Below, one piece after another: positions 26,337-35,911 of a stretch of DNA of 64,000 nt; the first letter of the stretch is position 1; each line of letters begins with the position of its first letter. The notes beneath the pieces were generated by a model, which was not told where the DNA came from, did no database searches, and worked only from the letters and a program-made list of their open reading frames with translations. Made by a program: the position numbers and the translations under genes. Source of the stretch: Sporolactobacillus sp. CQH2019 (GTDB lineage Bacteria > Bacillota > Bacilli > Bacillales > Sporolactobacillaceae); contig NZ_JARAJZ010000003.1 of assembly GCF_028765345.1 (NCBI RefSeq), positions 177,595-241,594 of the forward strand, given 5' to 3'.

Positions 26337-27503
26337 TCAAGCGCTGGGGAAGTGCTGAGCGAGACGCCAAACAAGAGCAATGTTTTCCGCAGTCCGACTC
26401 AGATTGGTCTCGGCATGTGCAAGGGCGTCCTCAAGAGAAACAGCACCCGGAACAATGGAAAACAGCGCGTCAATGCCGCCGTGGCGGTAAACGTTTCGGC
26501 TGCCGTCCGCCAAGGATCCGGCCAGCGCAATGACAGGAATTTCCGACTTTTTTGCACATCGTGCTACGCCGACCGGCGTTTTGCCGAAAAGCGTCTGACC
26601 GTCAATTTTTCCTTCTCCGGTAATGACCAGTGAGGCTCCCTGCATTTTTTCTTCCAGCCCGGCAGCCCGAATAACTGTATCAACTCCCGGACAGATCGTC
26701 CCTCCAAGAAAGCAGAGAGCGCCGGCCCCCAGTCCGCCCGCCGCGCCCGCGCCGGGCACCTGATCGATCTCGATATCGAGATCTTTCCTCACGATATGAG
26801 CAAAATGCACAAGTGCTTCATCAAGTATCCGCACATCTTCCGGCGAAGCCCCCTTTTGAGGAGCAAAGACAGCGGCAGCGCCTTTGCTGCCGGTCAGCGG
26901 ATTGCTGACATCTGTGGCGATGTCAAACCGCACATTGGCTATTCTGCTGTCCAGCTCCGATAAGTCGATGGAAGCCAGTTCGGCGAGTGCCGCACCCCCA
27001 GGGCCGACTGCATAACCCTTGGAATCAAGAAGCTTCGCTCCGAGCGCCTGAGCCATACCGCAGCCGCCGTCGTTGGTTGCACTTCCGCCGAGCCCGAGAA
27101 TAATGTGGCTGACCCCGCGGTCCAGTGCCGCAAGAATGAGTTCGCCGACGCCGAAAGTGGTTGCTTTCAGCGGATTGCGCCGATTGCGAGGAACGCAATC
27201 CAACCCTGCCGCAGCGGCCATTTCAATGACCGCTGTATCTCCGCCGCCGAGCAGGCCGAAGAATCCGCTAACGGGTTTTCCCTCCGGGCCGGTTACCTGT
27301 TTTTTTATAATCTTTCCGCCCGTGGCGTCGACCAGAGAACGGACCGTTCCTTCACCGCCGTCCGCCATCGGTACTTTAACACATTCACTTTCCGGCCAGA
27401 CCCGCAGCCATCCCGTTTCAATCGCATCCGCCGCTTGCAGCGCGGTCAGACATTCTTTAAAAGAGTCTGGCGCAATGACGACTTTCATTTTTTGTGTTTG
27501 CAC
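26337..27503 (-). CDS. Glycerate kinase (GarK/GlxK family)
   Basis: A 388-aa family I glycerate kinase that phosphorylates D-glycerate with ATP, feeding 2- or 3-phosphoglycerate into glycolysis. Signature segments: KVVIAPDSFKECLTALQAA at the N-terminus, KVPMADGGEGT, GLGGSATNDGGCGMAQALG, and VITGEGKIDGQTLFGKTPVG. Length is typical. The reading is extended five codons to GTG 27503 because AGATGAAG lies just before it; an ATG at 27488 is the alternative. Monocistronic. Confidence 0.92.
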   Translation of the reverse strand: MQTQKMKVVIAPDSFKECLTALQAADAIETGWLRVWPESECVKVPMADGGEGTVRSLVDATGGKIIKKQVTGPEGKPVSGFFGLLGGGDTAVIEMAAAAGLDCVPRNRRNPLKATTFGVGELILAALDRGVSHIILGLGGSATNDGGCGMAQALGAKLLDSKGYAVGPGGAALAELASIDLSELDSRIANVRFDIATDVSNPLTGSKGAAAVFAPQKGASPEDVRILDEALVHFAHIVRKDLDIEIDQVPGAGAAGGLGAGALCFLGGTICPGVDTVIRAAGLEEKMQGASLVITGEGKIDGQTLFGKTPVGVARCAKKSEIPVIALAGSLADGSRNVYRHGGIDALFSIVPGAVSLEDALAHAETNLSRTAENIALVWRLAQHFPSA

Positions 27504-27729
27504 ATTTCTTCATCTCTTTCGAAACATTTATCTTGATCTTAAATTGAGATGCTGCTGCTTTTTGCCAGTAAAAAGATAAACTTTTTCTGAATGAACCATC
27601 TGATTCAAATCTGAGCATTCAATTATAAAACGGATATCCGTTAGGCCCGCAAAAACCGTCAAACGAAGAGGCCGTAAGGTACTAAAATTGTCCGAATCCT
27701 TTCATCTGATAGAGACAGCTGCTCTTTAC

Positions 27730-27891
27730 ATGTTAGCATATCTCACAATATTCGTTATATTAATTTTATCGCTAAACAACTTAGTCAGCCGATTTTTCAA
27801 GGTTAAGAATATTTCCCGGAAAATAAAATGCTCGCTTTATTTCGGGTTTTGCAGGATTGTGGAAGATGATGTCGAATGCAATTCAGCATGA
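27730..27891 (+). CDS. Possible small membrane protein (uncertain)
   Basis: A frame of 53 aa (MLAYLTIFVILILSLNNLVS at the start) with one membrane helix and a basic segment. The ribosome site is weak and the region AT-rich. It can be extended to a TTG at 27688. It overlaps the next small frame by 26 bp, so at most one of the two ends may be correct. Confidence 0.28.
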   Translation: MLAYLTIFVILILSLNNLVSRFFKVKNISRKIKCSLYFGFCRIVEDDVECNSA

Positions 27892-28012
27892 AGTATTGAA
27901 TGCCGCTTCAAGAAGAAATGAACAGCGGATACAAGAGTTTGGCCAAATTGATACGAAGGGAAAGGAGGCGGAGTTATCCGGGCGGCCTGCACCAATCACG
28001 ATAAAGATCTAG
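27866..28012 (+). CDS. Small hydrophilic hypothetical protein (48 aa)
   Basis: A 48-aa frame beginning MMSNAIQHEVLNAASRRNEQ and ending PAPITIKI, with protein-like composition. It ends 35 bp before the NERD gene, whose ribosome site lies in the gap, suggesting coupling. The ribosome site of the frame itself is only GGAAG. Function unknown. Confidence 0.45.
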   Translation: MMSNAIQHEVLNAASRRNEQRIQEFGQIDTKGKEAELSGRPAPITIKI

Positions 28013-28047
28013 GTGCAGGTAAACGAAGGAAAAGGAGGTGGCACCGT

Positions 28048-29037
28048 GTGTATCTTAAGCCTATTCAGATCCCGTTTCAAGTGAAACAGTTTGAAATTCT
28101 GTTTCAGCGTTTAAATCCTGACAGTTCCAAAAAACAAGATGTGTACTTGCAAATGTCAAAATATCTGGCGGGGTTCAAAGGAGAAAAATCACTGGATTAT
28201 CCTCTCAGTTTTCTTTCCGCGGATGAATATTCGATTTTTCATAATCTGAGACTGTATGACGGAATTCATTATTTTCAAATCGATTTTCTCGTTCTCTCTC
28301 CGTATTTTTTTCTCATTCTGGAAGTCAAAAATATAATGGTAAGAGTAACCATCAATAAACATCAGATGATTCGGAGTACAGACCGGACCGAGGAAGCTTT
28401 TCCGAATCCGATGATACAGAATGCCCGTCTCAAAGAGCAATTGAGTTCGTGGCTGCTTTTACGGGGATGCACGGGAATTCCCATTCAAACCCAGGTGGTA
28501 TTCATTCCCTCAAAATCGATTCTGCATCTGGATCTCGCTGACCAGCAGAATCACATCTGCACTTCGGATTTTCTCCCGATTCGCATTTCCTCATTAAAAA
28601 AACAGTATCCGCGACCCGCAGTCGACCGCAGTACACTCCTGGATCTATCCAAAAAATTGCTAAGTGAGCACAAGGACCTCGAAATTGACGTTTTTAAACA
28701 AACAGGTACTGTCCCTGAAGAAATCCTTATCGGCGTACGATGCCCAAGATGTGAAAAATTAGCGATGAACAGGCATTCGGCTGTCTGGACCTGCCCTGCT
28801 TGCGGCTTTGAGTCCAGAACTGCTCAATTAATCGCAATTAATGATTATCGACATCTGTTTGGACCGATTGTCACTAACAGCCAGCTCCGCGACTTTTTAC
28901 AGATTCAATCCGATTCGGTCGTCAGAAAAATGCTTCATTCTTATAAATTTCCATATAGCGGGAATTTCAAACAGCGAACCTATTTTTTGGAAGATCAAAT
29001 TCTTAAGCAGCTTGAAAAAAGTCATAAAAAAAATTAA
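28048..29037 (+). CDS. NERD-domain protein with zinc ribbon
   Basis: A 329-aa protein. Residues about 40-160 form a NERD (nuclease-related) domain with the PD-(D/E)xK-like core FQIDFLVLSPYFFLILEVKN; Asp and Glu-x-Lys are intact. A zinc ribbon (CPRCEKL, then CPACGF) lies near 230-255, and a small basic helical C-terminal region may bind DNA. The start is GTG at 28048 with AAAGGAGGTG 7 nt upstream. NERD proteins are thought to act in DNA processing; the biological target is unknown. Confidence 0.8.
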   Translation: MYLKPIQIPFQVKQFEILFQRLNPDSSKKQDVYLQMSKYLAGFKGEKSLDYPLSFLSADEYSIFHNLRLYDGIHYFQIDFLVLSPYFFLILEVKNIMVRVTINKHQMIRSTDRTEEAFPNPMIQNARLKEQLSSWLLLRGCTGIPIQTQVVFIPSKSILHLDLADQQNHICTSDFLPIRISSLKKQYPRPAVDRSTLLDLSKKLLSEHKDLEIDVFKQTGTVPEEILIGVRCPRCEKLAMNRHSAVWTCPACGFESRTAQLIAINDYRHLFGPIVTNSQLRDFLQIQSDSVVRKMLHSYKFPYSGNFKQRTYFLEDQILKQLEKSHKKN

Positions 29038-29054
29038 ATAGCAGCTCAGAAGTT

Positions 29055-29145
29055 GAATTCGGCCGGAAGGGAGCCGTATTTGGCCGATAGCCCCCCGAAT
29101 CCGGCTGGAAGGGAGCCGTATTCGGCCGGTAGCCCTGGAATTCGG
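29055..29145. repeat. Intergenic 21-bp-period repeat, locus B
   Basis: Units beginning G(A/T)ATTCGG or GAATCCGG start at 29055, 29076, 29097, 29118 and 29138, i.e. 21, 21, 21 and 20 bp apart. Two consecutive units also form a 42-bp super-repeat (GGCCGGAAGGGAGCCGTATT). Sequence differs from the loci at 8.1 and 38.5 kb but the period is the same. Confidence 0.75.
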
Positions 29146-29213
29146 GGCTGTAATTTTTCCGTTTACCGAATTACCGAAAAATCAGTCGACCTGCTCTTGA
29201 AAAAACACATACA

Positions 29214-29256
29214 AAAAGCCGGATCCTCCCAACCAGCTGAGGGAATCCGGCCTTTT
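29214..29256 (-). terminator. Terminator of the aldo-keto reductase gene
   Basis: AAAAGCCGGATCCTCCC pairs with GAGGGAATCCGGCCTTTT. A/T flanks allow either direction; on the minus strand it lies just past the reductase stop. Confidence 0.8.
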
Positions 29257-29263
29257 AAATCTT

Positions 29264-30208
29264 TTAATCCGCTAAAATGGCATCAATTTTGTCAATTATT
29301 TCTTTGTCAAGTGTTATATCGGCGGATTGGGCGTTGTCGATAATCTGTTCCGGTTTGCTGGCGCCGACGACCGTGCTCGCTACGTTATCCTGACGAAGAA
29401 TCCAGGCGAGGGCGAGCTGAGCCATACTGATGTCCAGTTCTTCGGCTACTTTCTGGAGCTGAGCGACTTTATTCAGGTTTTCAGCCGTCAGAAAGCGGTG
29501 AACAGATCCGCTTTGTTCTGCCGCACGACTTCCGGCCGGGACATCATTGACCGACTTATATTTTCCTGTGAGGACGCCCTGGGCAAGCGGAGACCAGCAG
29601 ACCTGGCTGACACCGTGGGCGGCGCTGACGGGGATAACCTCATTTTCAATCCTGCGGTAAAGCATGCTGTACTGCGACTGGTTGGCGACAAAATGATTCA
29701 GCAGCTTTTCGTCGGCGATGTGTGCGGCTTCCGTGATCTGAGCGGCCGTCCATTCACTGACGCCGATATAATTTACTTTGCCCTGGTGGATCAGATCGTC
29801 GAAGGCGCGCAGCGTTTCTTCAATCGGCGTCTCCGGATCAAAGCGGTGGCAGTAATAGAGATCGACGTAATCAACATCGAGCCGCTTCAGACTGGCTTCA
29901 GCCTGCTCCATGATATGTTTTCTGGACAGGCCGCGGTCGTTGGGACCGTCACCCATGGGAAAGAAGACCTTCGTCGAGAGGACGATTGATTCCCGCGGGA
30001 AAGCTTTAATCGCTTTGCCGACCACTTTTTCCGCTTCGCCGCGCATGTAGACATTGGCCGTGTCAAAAAAATTAATGCCGAGGTCATAGGCCTTCAGAAT
30101 TGTGTTCACCGCATTTTCATTTGCCACATAGCCGCCATAGGTCAGCCAGCTTCCGAGGCTGACTGCACTGACCTTGAGTCCGGAATTTCCAAGATGACGA
30201 TATTGCAT
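29264..30208 (-). CDS. Aldo-keto reductase (voltage-channel beta-subunit-like group)
   Basis: A 314-aa NADPH-dependent aldo-keto reductase with a TIM-barrel fold. The tetrad is visible: Asp and Tyr in INFFDTANVYMRGEAE, Lys in VLSTKVFF, His in DLYYCHRFDPETPIEET. NADP-contact segments (WSPLAQGVLTGKY, STVVGASKPEQI) follow. The YCHRFDP sequence is typical of the Kv-beta/YghZ branch, which reduces aldehydes such as methylglyoxal. AAGGAGGAG precedes the ATG. Native substrate unknown. Confidence 0.9.
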   Translation of the reverse strand: MQYRHLGNSGLKVSAVSLGSWLTYGGYVANENAVNTILKAYDLGINFFDTANVYMRGEAEKVVGKAIKAFPRESIVLSTKVFFPMGDGPNDRGLSRKHIMEQAEASLKRLDVDYVDLYYCHRFDPETPIEETLRAFDDLIHQGKVNYIGVSEWTAAQITEAAHIADEKLLNHFVANQSQYSMLYRRIENEVIPVSAAHGVSQVCWSPLAQGVLTGKYKSVNDVPAGSRAAEQSGSVHRFLTAENLNKVAQLQKVAEELDISMAQLALAWILRQDNVASTVVGASKPEQIIDNAQSADITLDKEIIDKIDAILAD

Positions 30209-30317
30209 TTAGAACTCCTCCTTTTTGGTGGTGCGTTGACCGTCACAAAGCCGCAACGCTATCTGATTGCGGCGGAAAGCATGGAACGAAAAGGAAAACG
30301 CTTGGGACCGTATGGAT

Positions 30318-31580
30318 TTACTGCAGGTTTTTATTGTGCTCGGCCATGTAACTTTCAATTTCATCGACAGTCCGGGGAAGACCGCCAGTCAGTACCTCAT
30401 AGCCGTCTTCGGTGACAAGAACGTCATCCTCTATCCGGACACCGATGCTTTCTTCCGGAATGTACAACCCCGGTTCGTTGGTGATGACTTCACCGGGCAC
30501 GAGATTTATATCGCGGTAATTGCCGACGTCATGTGTGTCGAGTCCAAGCGAGTGGCTGACATGATGGAAGTAATATTTGCGCAGTTCTTCCGCTTTTTGG
30601 ATCAGGCCGATTTTGAGCAGCTCTTCAGTAAGAAATCTGATTGTAAAATCGTTCAGATCTTCAAAAGCGATTCCCGGTTTGACCCTCTTTGTGACCTCCC
30701 GGTTGCAGCGCAGGACGATGTCGTAAATGGTTTTCTGGCGGTCGGTGAATTTTCCGTTAACCGGGAAAGTATAGCTGATATCGCCGTTATAATATTGATA
30801 CTGGGCACCCAGATCCAGCAGGACGAGATTTCCGTCCGCGGCGGTGCCGGTATTGGCCGAATAATGAAGCACCGTGCCATTATAGCCGCTGGCAAGAATA
30901 GTCGGAAAAGCAAATTCGGTAATGCCGCGGCTCTTCAGGACAAAATTGAAATAAGCTTCCAGTTCATATTCCTTCATTCCCGGTTTTGCGTTGGCGAGGA
31001 CATTTCTGATACCGTCCGCCGTGATTTGTCCGGCCCGGCGAAGCAGATCGATCTCTTCCGGGGACTTGACCACGCGAAGATCACTGATGACGGGATAGAG
31101 ATTATGGACCGACAGATAAGGATAAGTGACCGCCGCATCGGCAGCGAATTTATTTGCTGGCCTGGCCGGATATTCCCATGACTTGGTCTCAAGATCCGCG
31201 TAAAGATGCCTGTAGACACGGCCGTCGAACTGCGAGCGGATGAAACTGTCCAGTTTATCGAGCAGTTCAATATTTTCAACACCGGAAGCTTCCCTGGCTT
31301 CGTCCGGTGTGATGGTTTCTCCGTACCATCTGGCCATCCACGGGTCGGCTCGCTGGATAAAAAGTGTTTCGCTGACTTCTTCATTAAACTTGGCAGCGAC
31401 GAAAACAACTTTCGGTTCAGTAATTCCGGTCATATAATAAAAGTTCCGGTTGGGGTAGAAGGGGTAGCTCTCATCCGCTGACTGATGCGCCGCCTCGCCG
31501 GCGAAAAGGATTGTCAGCGACTGATCTTCAAGTGTTTCATAGAGCTTGCTGCGATTGCGTATAAAAAATTTTTTGTCCAT
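30318..31580 (-). CDS. Xaa-Pro aminopeptidase (M24B)
   Basis: A 420-aa dinuclear metallopeptidase removing an N-terminal residue before proline. An N-terminal creatinase-like domain precedes the pita-bread catalytic domain with all five ligands: Asp in LVLLDLGAQY and NGDISYTF, His in HHVSHSLGLDTHD, Glu in TNEPGLYIPE and GVRIEDDVLVT. The start is ATG at 31580 with AAGGAAGG upstream, giving the normal length. Role in peptide turnover. Confidence 0.92.
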   Translation of the reverse strand: MDKKFFIRNRSKLYETLEDQSLTILFAGEAAHQSADESYPFYPNRNFYYMTGITEPKVVFVAAKFNEEVSETLFIQRADPWMARWYGETITPDEAREASGVENIELLDKLDSFIRSQFDGRVYRHLYADLETKSWEYPARPANKFAADAAVTYPYLSVHNLYPVISDLRVVKSPEEIDLLRRAGQITADGIRNVLANAKPGMKEYELEAYFNFVLKSRGITEFAFPTILASGYNGTVLHYSANTGTAADGNLVLLDLGAQYQYYNGDISYTFPVNGKFTDRQKTIYDIVLRCNREVTKRVKPGIAFEDLNDFTIRFLTEELLKIGLIQKAEELRKYYFHHVSHSLGLDTHDVGNYRDINLVPGEVITNEPGLYIPEESIGVRIEDDVLVTEDGYEVLTGGLPRTVDEIESYMAEHNKNLQ

Positions 31581-32121
31581 ACGGATCCTTCCTTCATCAT
31601 GATATCGTTCCTCTATCATTCTATCATTTTGCAGCAGAGAAGTCGTAGAAAGCCATATTGAATATAAACATGTTTACCCGCCGGAAAGATCGGACGGGGC
31701 TGCAAACCGACGGGGCCGGCTGAGTTCAAAAGCGTGTGCAATCTTATAATCTGAAGCTGTAAGCAGCGAAAAGATCATATCGGGGAGATTTGATGTCCGT
31801 TTTTGATAGGGACTGATCCGCAGAAGAAGCCTTTTTTCCGGCAATCATGCCGGACTTTACACGGCCTTCATGCCCATGTACGGAGTTCGGCAAAGAAAGC
31901 GGCTGTGCCGGGTCCATTGTTTTTTGCTTTGGTGCCCCTGCACGGCATCAGGCAGCAAGTATTTCAGCTTCAAAAGAGGACCGGCAGTACTCGTGTCATA
32001 GAAGACGAAGAGAACAGGGCCGCACAGCCGGCTGCACGATTTATCGGCTGCGGCCCGGAGACAAATTATATGAAACCGAACCGGACGGGCTTTGCTCCTA
32101 TGTCTCCTGCCGGCCGCCGAT
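31581..32121. other. Intergenic region without recognisable gene
   Basis: About 540 bp downstream of tagA and upstream of the X-Pro aminopeptidase gene. Open frames here have no ribosome site or recognisable product, and no RNA structure stands out. Confidence 0.4.
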
Positions 32122-32862
32122 TTACAAACGTTTTTTCCTTTTTAATTGGATGACCTTGAAAAAAAACTGCAGATGGCCGACCACATTCCGCCGCCACATC
32201 CTTTTCGGCTCAAGTATCATCCGGAAAAGCCATTCGAGGTTCAGTTTTCGCATCACTTTCGGTGCGCGCGGCTTTTCTCCCGAAACGAAATCAATATAGC
32301 CTCCGGCAGCGATACGGATACGGGGTGCCAGCTCACGGTCGTGGCGGTCGATAAATTTTTCCTGCAGAGGCATGCCCATGCCGACGATCAGCACGTCGGC
32401 CCCGGACTTATTGATGGCCCGGACGATTTCCTGCTCGCCGCGAAAATAGCCGTGGTGAGATCCGGCGACCTTCAGCCGGCGGTATTTTTCCCGGAGGTGC
32501 TGTGCCGCTTCGCCGGCAATGGTTTCGGTCGATCCCAGCAGATAAACGGACCAGCCTTTCTTTTCGCACTCACGAAGAAAGAGAGGGATCAGATCCGTGC
32601 CGTTCAAATTTTCGCCAACGTGAATACCCCATATTCTGGCACCCAGTTTTATGCCGATCCCGTCGTTAAGCAGATAATCGGCCCGATTCAGGATTTTCCG
32701 ATATTCTGCGTCCTTCTGGGCAATATTGAACCCGTGATCATTTAGAAAATAAAGATTCAGCTTTTCTTTTTCCTCAGCCTTGCAGGCAAGCGTTTCAACA
32801 AATTTTTCCTTTGAAAGGAACACGCTCATGTTTATATTTCCGATGGGCTGCTTGTTCGTCAA
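32122..32862 (-). CDS. tagA: WecG/TagA/CpsF glycosyltransferase (teichoic acid linkage unit)
   Basis: A 246-aa GT26 glycosyltransferase. In wall teichoic acid synthesis TagA adds N-acetylmannosamine to GlcNAc-PP-undecaprenol made by TagO. Family motifs: LNDGIGIKLGARIWG, VYLLGSTETIAGEAA, ADVLIVGMGMPLQEKFI, and a basic membrane-associating C-terminus (LEPKRMWRRNVVGHLQFFFKV). The start is TTG at 32862, 7 nt after GAAGGGG. It is divergent from tagO, its pathway partner. Confidence 0.88.
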   Translation of the reverse strand: MTNKQPIGNINMSVFLSKEKFVETLACKAEEKEKLNLYFLNDHGFNIAQKDAEYRKILNRADYLLNDGIGIKLGARIWGIHVGENLNGTDLIPLFLRECEKKGWSVYLLGSTETIAGEAAQHLREKYRRLKVAGSHHGYFRGEQEIVRAINKSGADVLIVGMGMPLQEKFIDRHDRELAPRIRIAAGGYIDFVSGEKPRAPKVMRKLNLEWLFRMILEPKRMWRRNVVGHLQFFFKVIQLKRKKRL

Positions 32863-33250
32863 AATGAACCCCTTCTTATGAATCCGTATTCAGCATGTCT
32901 CATATTGTATCATTTTCATCGACGGAACCGTTCCTGTCAAGCTTTTCTTATACTCCGTATTTGTCTGTCTTTAAATGCTGAGACGCCCGTCTCGGGCGGA
33001 AAAGTCAAAAAAATACCAAAGTCCGGCCGATGAGCCGAAAAAAATGTAAACTAGCAGTTAGGTCATATCACGTGGCGAGAGATCGCTTTTTGAATTTTAC
33101 CTATAAAAATGCAGACTGCATGTCCAAGATATTGGCCTGTTGAAAGGTTTTCAAAGAGCTCTGTGGAATAAGCGGCCTGTGGGCCGCAAAGCATGATTCG
33201 GAACGATTTGTCAAGGGAATCAACAAAAAAGTAAGTAAAGAGATTGTTAA
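32863..33250. other. Intergenic region between divergent tagA and tagO
   Basis: Contains the promoters of both genes and no recognisable gene. A short GAGACGCCCGTCTC inverted repeat lies near 32980. Confidence 0.4.
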
Positions 33251-33257
33251 GAAATTA

Positions 33258-33286
33258 CTGGTATCCTCTTTACAATGTGATATAAT
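33258..33286 (+). promoter_or_regulatory. Extended -10 promoter of tagO
   Basis: TGATATAAT at 33278-33286 (extended -10) with a weak -35 around 33258; the leader is about 90 nt. Confidence 0.5.
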
Positions 33287-33381
33287 ATCGGTTGAACAAA
33301 ACAAGACAAGATTATTTTTCTTTGAAAACCGTTTTAGCGTTTTACCGGACGGGAATTTTGGATACAAGGCAGGCTGACACT

Positions 33382-34455
33382 ATGGTCTATTTGACGTTTG
33401 TCATATGTTTTCTGGCGGCAATCGGGTTGACGCCTCTTGTAAAAAAGCTTGCAATTCGCGCGGGTGCGACCGACGTTCCCAATGCCCGCAAGGTACACAA
33501 AAAAATTATGCCGCGCATGGGCGGGCTGGCAATCTATTTAGCTTTTCTGATTGGCATGGCGATTCTGTGGCCGGCCAGCAGCTATACAGTGCCGCTGCTT
33601 GCGGGCAGCGTGATCATTATTCTGACAGGTATTCTGGATGATTTGTACTCTTTGACGCCGCGGGTGAAACTGGTTGCTCATTTTCTTGCGGCCCTGGTTA
33701 TTGTCGAGGGCGGAATCACGGTTACTTATATTAATCTGCCATTTAACGGCGTGCTTTACCTGCACTGGCTGAGCATCCCGCTGACCATTCTCTGGATTAT
33801 GGGCATTACCAATGCGATCAATCTGATTGACGGACTGGACGGGCTGGCTGCCGGTGTTTCCAGCATTGTTCTCATGACGATTGCCGGTCTTGCGCTGACA
33901 GAAAATGATTTGTTTGTATTTACGGTCAGTGCGGTACTGCTTGGAAGCACGCTCGGTTTTCTTCCTTATAATTTTCATCCGGCAAAAATATTTATGGGAG
34001 ATACCGGGAGTTATTTTCTCGGTTATGTCATTTCGGTTCTGGCTCTGCTCGGTTTTAAGAATGTAACGCTTTTCTCGCTCGTCGTTCCGGTCGTTATTCT
34101 TGCCGTTCCGATTTCCGATACACTATTCGCGATTATCCGAAGGCTGGTCAATAAGAGGCCGCTGACGGCTCCTGATCGGTCGCATCTCCATCACTGTCTG
34201 CTTCGCTATGGCTTTTCACAAAGCCAGACGGTGGTGCTGATGTACGGAATGAGCGCGATGTTCGCTCTTGCGGCGATTCTGCTCTCGACCTCTACGCTGC
34301 TCGGCTCGCTGATTATTATTATCGGCGTGATGCTGACGATTGAACTGGTGGTGGAAGGTGTCGGACTGGTGAGCGCGGGCTACAGGCCGCTGCTGAAGAT
34401 CTATAAGCGGATTATCAGCCTGGCTAAGGCGATCAGTCTGGCCAAGGTGAAATAA
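33382..34455 (+). CDS. tagO: Undecaprenyl-phosphate GlcNAc-1-phosphate transferase
   Basis: A 357-aa polytopic membrane enzyme of the MraY/WecA family, nearly the size of B. subtilis TagO. It transfers GlcNAc-1-P to undecaprenyl phosphate, the first step of wall teichoic acid and related polymers. Hallmarks: GILDDLYSLTPRVKL (Asp-Asp), NAINLIDGLDGLAAG, FMGDTGSYFLG, and SHLHHCLL near residue 275. ATG at 33382 is chosen by homology; the ribosome site is weak (AGGCAGG). The frame is open 30 codons further upstream. Confidence 0.93.
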   Translation: MVYLTFVICFLAAIGLTPLVKKLAIRAGATDVPNARKVHKKIMPRMGGLAIYLAFLIGMAILWPASSYTVPLLAGSVIIILTGILDDLYSLTPRVKLVAHFLAALVIVEGGITVTYINLPFNGVLYLHWLSIPLTILWIMGITNAINLIDGLDGLAAGVSSIVLMTIAGLALTENDLFVFTVSAVLLGSTLGFLPYNFHPAKIFMGDTGSYFLGYVISVLALLGFKNVTLFSLVVPVVILAVPISDTLFAIIRRLVNKRPLTAPDRSHLHHCLLRYGFSQSQTVVLMYGMSAMFALAAILLSTSTLLGSLIIIIGVMLTIELVVEGVGLVSAGYRPLLKIYKRIISLAKAISLAKVK

Positions 34456-34474
34456 ACGGGAGGGCAGTTCTGTT

Positions 34475-34507
34475 CCGGGACCAGGCAAGGGGGTTCCGGC
34501 TTTTTTA
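34475..34507 (+). terminator. Terminator of tagO
   Basis: CCGGGACC pairs with GGTTCCGG across a loop of about 10 nt, followed by CTTTTTT. Confidence 0.75.
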
Positions 34508-34712
34508 TTATATGTTTTTAAGAATTGCAATGTAAGTACCGAACATCAGCGCCGCGTCCCGCGGGCTGTCCGGCATCAGGCTGTCCCGGCCTCGTCTGCA
34601 GCAAAAGTTCGGCGGGGCCCGGTTTTCTAATAGGAGCGCGGTGCCGGTCTGCTCCGGAATTGCTGAAAAAGGGGAGGCGCAGCCGGGAAACCGGGCCGGT
34701 TGTTGAAAGGGC

Positions 34713-35366
34713 TTATCTGTCCGCGGGTTCCGGCAGCTTTTTATGAAGATAGAGTTCCTCTATCTTTTTATTGTCTGCCGTGCCGTTTGTCAGGTCCCTG
34801 ATCCAGTTAGTGTAAACGGAACTCTCCTCCTGACGGGTAAAAACATCAAATGAAACTTTATCGGTATACTGCACGTTCTTAACAAGATAGGAAGATTCAC
34901 GAAGCTTATTATCGATTGAACCGCTCAAATGGTAGTCGACGCTCGTGCGCCATAAATCCGCGGGAATCTGCTCGATCACCTCGGCAGCGGCGAGTCCTGA
35001 ACCGGCAGCGTGGGCGTAAGCGCGGATCAGACCGCCTGCTCCCAGTTTGATTCCGCCGAAGTAGCGGGTGACGATGATTAATACATCGCAGAGTCCGCGC
35101 CGCTTCAGAACGTCGAGAATCGGTACGCCCGCCGTTCCGCTCGGTTCCCCGTCATCGCTTGCTTTCTGGATTTCCTGCTTCTTGCCGATGACATAGGCAA
35201 AACAATGATGGTTCGCCTTCCAATGTTCCTTGCGCTTAGCCTCGATCGCCGCGGCCGCATCGTTTTCCGAGACAACCGGGAAAACGCTGGCGATAAATCG
35301 GGAACGGCGAATCTCGATTTCTTTGATTGCGGGGTGCATAACTGTTATATAAGAAGATAATGTCAT
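34713..35366 (-). CDS. yvyE: YigZ/IMPACT family protein (YvyE)
   Basis: A 217-aa member of the UPF0029/IMPACT family. N-terminal domain features: EIRRSRFIASVFPV, HCFAYVIG, SDDGEPSGTAGVPILDVL, VTRYFGGIKLGAGGLIRAY. A ferredoxin-like C-terminal domain follows. The start is ATG at 35366 with AAGGAG 10 nt upstream. The family is linked to ribosome or proteolysis functions; the B. subtilis role is unclear. Its place between tagO and degS is conserved in Bacillus. Confidence 0.9.
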   Translation of the reverse strand: MTLSSYITVMHPAIKEIEIRRSRFIASVFPVVSENDAAAAIEAKRKEHWKANHHCFAYVIGKKQEIQKASDDGEPSGTAGVPILDVLKRRGLCDVLIIVTRYFGGIKLGAGGLIRAYAHAAGSGLAAAEVIEQIPADLWRTSVDYHLSGSIDNKLRESSYLVKNVQYTDKVSFDVFTRQEESSVYTNWIRDLTNGTADNKKIEELYLHKKLPEPADR

Positions 35367-35911
35367 CAAAACCAGCTCCTTGGCCGTTATTTTGTCCGTT
35401 TCAGGACGTTTCCTTTGATCGGGACATCTTCTTCCAAATTTCGCTGCTTCGTATCGGAATTTCCGGGAGTGCGCGCCGATTTTTGAATGCTCGGTGCGGC
35501 TCTGTGAATCATTAGGGGAAACCAGTTATTCTCTGCGCATTTTGAAACAAACACGTGCAAAAAATCATTTCGTGCGGGATCAGCAAACAGTCATTATGAA
35601 AACAGGATCCGTCTATGAAAAAATGACAAGATCTGAGACGGATCATACAGATCGATTTTACAAAAACATACCATTCTTGCTTTGACAAATCAATCATCGG
35701 CCGGGCTTTTCCGAACTAATAAAAACGTATATTTTATGTTATTATAAAAATAATTGGTAACATTTACACTTGTAATACGTCTGATGCTATTAAAGAATGG
35801 AAATAGATTGTTTTAAAGTGAATTAGTTCTTTGGTACTATAGGGAGATAGGTACAAGGTGTCTAGCGGGTACGGCTCTGTTCCGCTACATTTGTTACTAT
35901 GGAGGGAAAAA
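35367..35911. other. Intergenic region upstream of degS
   Basis: About 545 bp with no recognised gene. The last 200 bp are very AT-rich and must hold the degSU promoter; several -10-like hexamers (TATTAA near 35788, TACTAT near 35836) are possible and I cannot choose among them. Confidence 0.4.
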
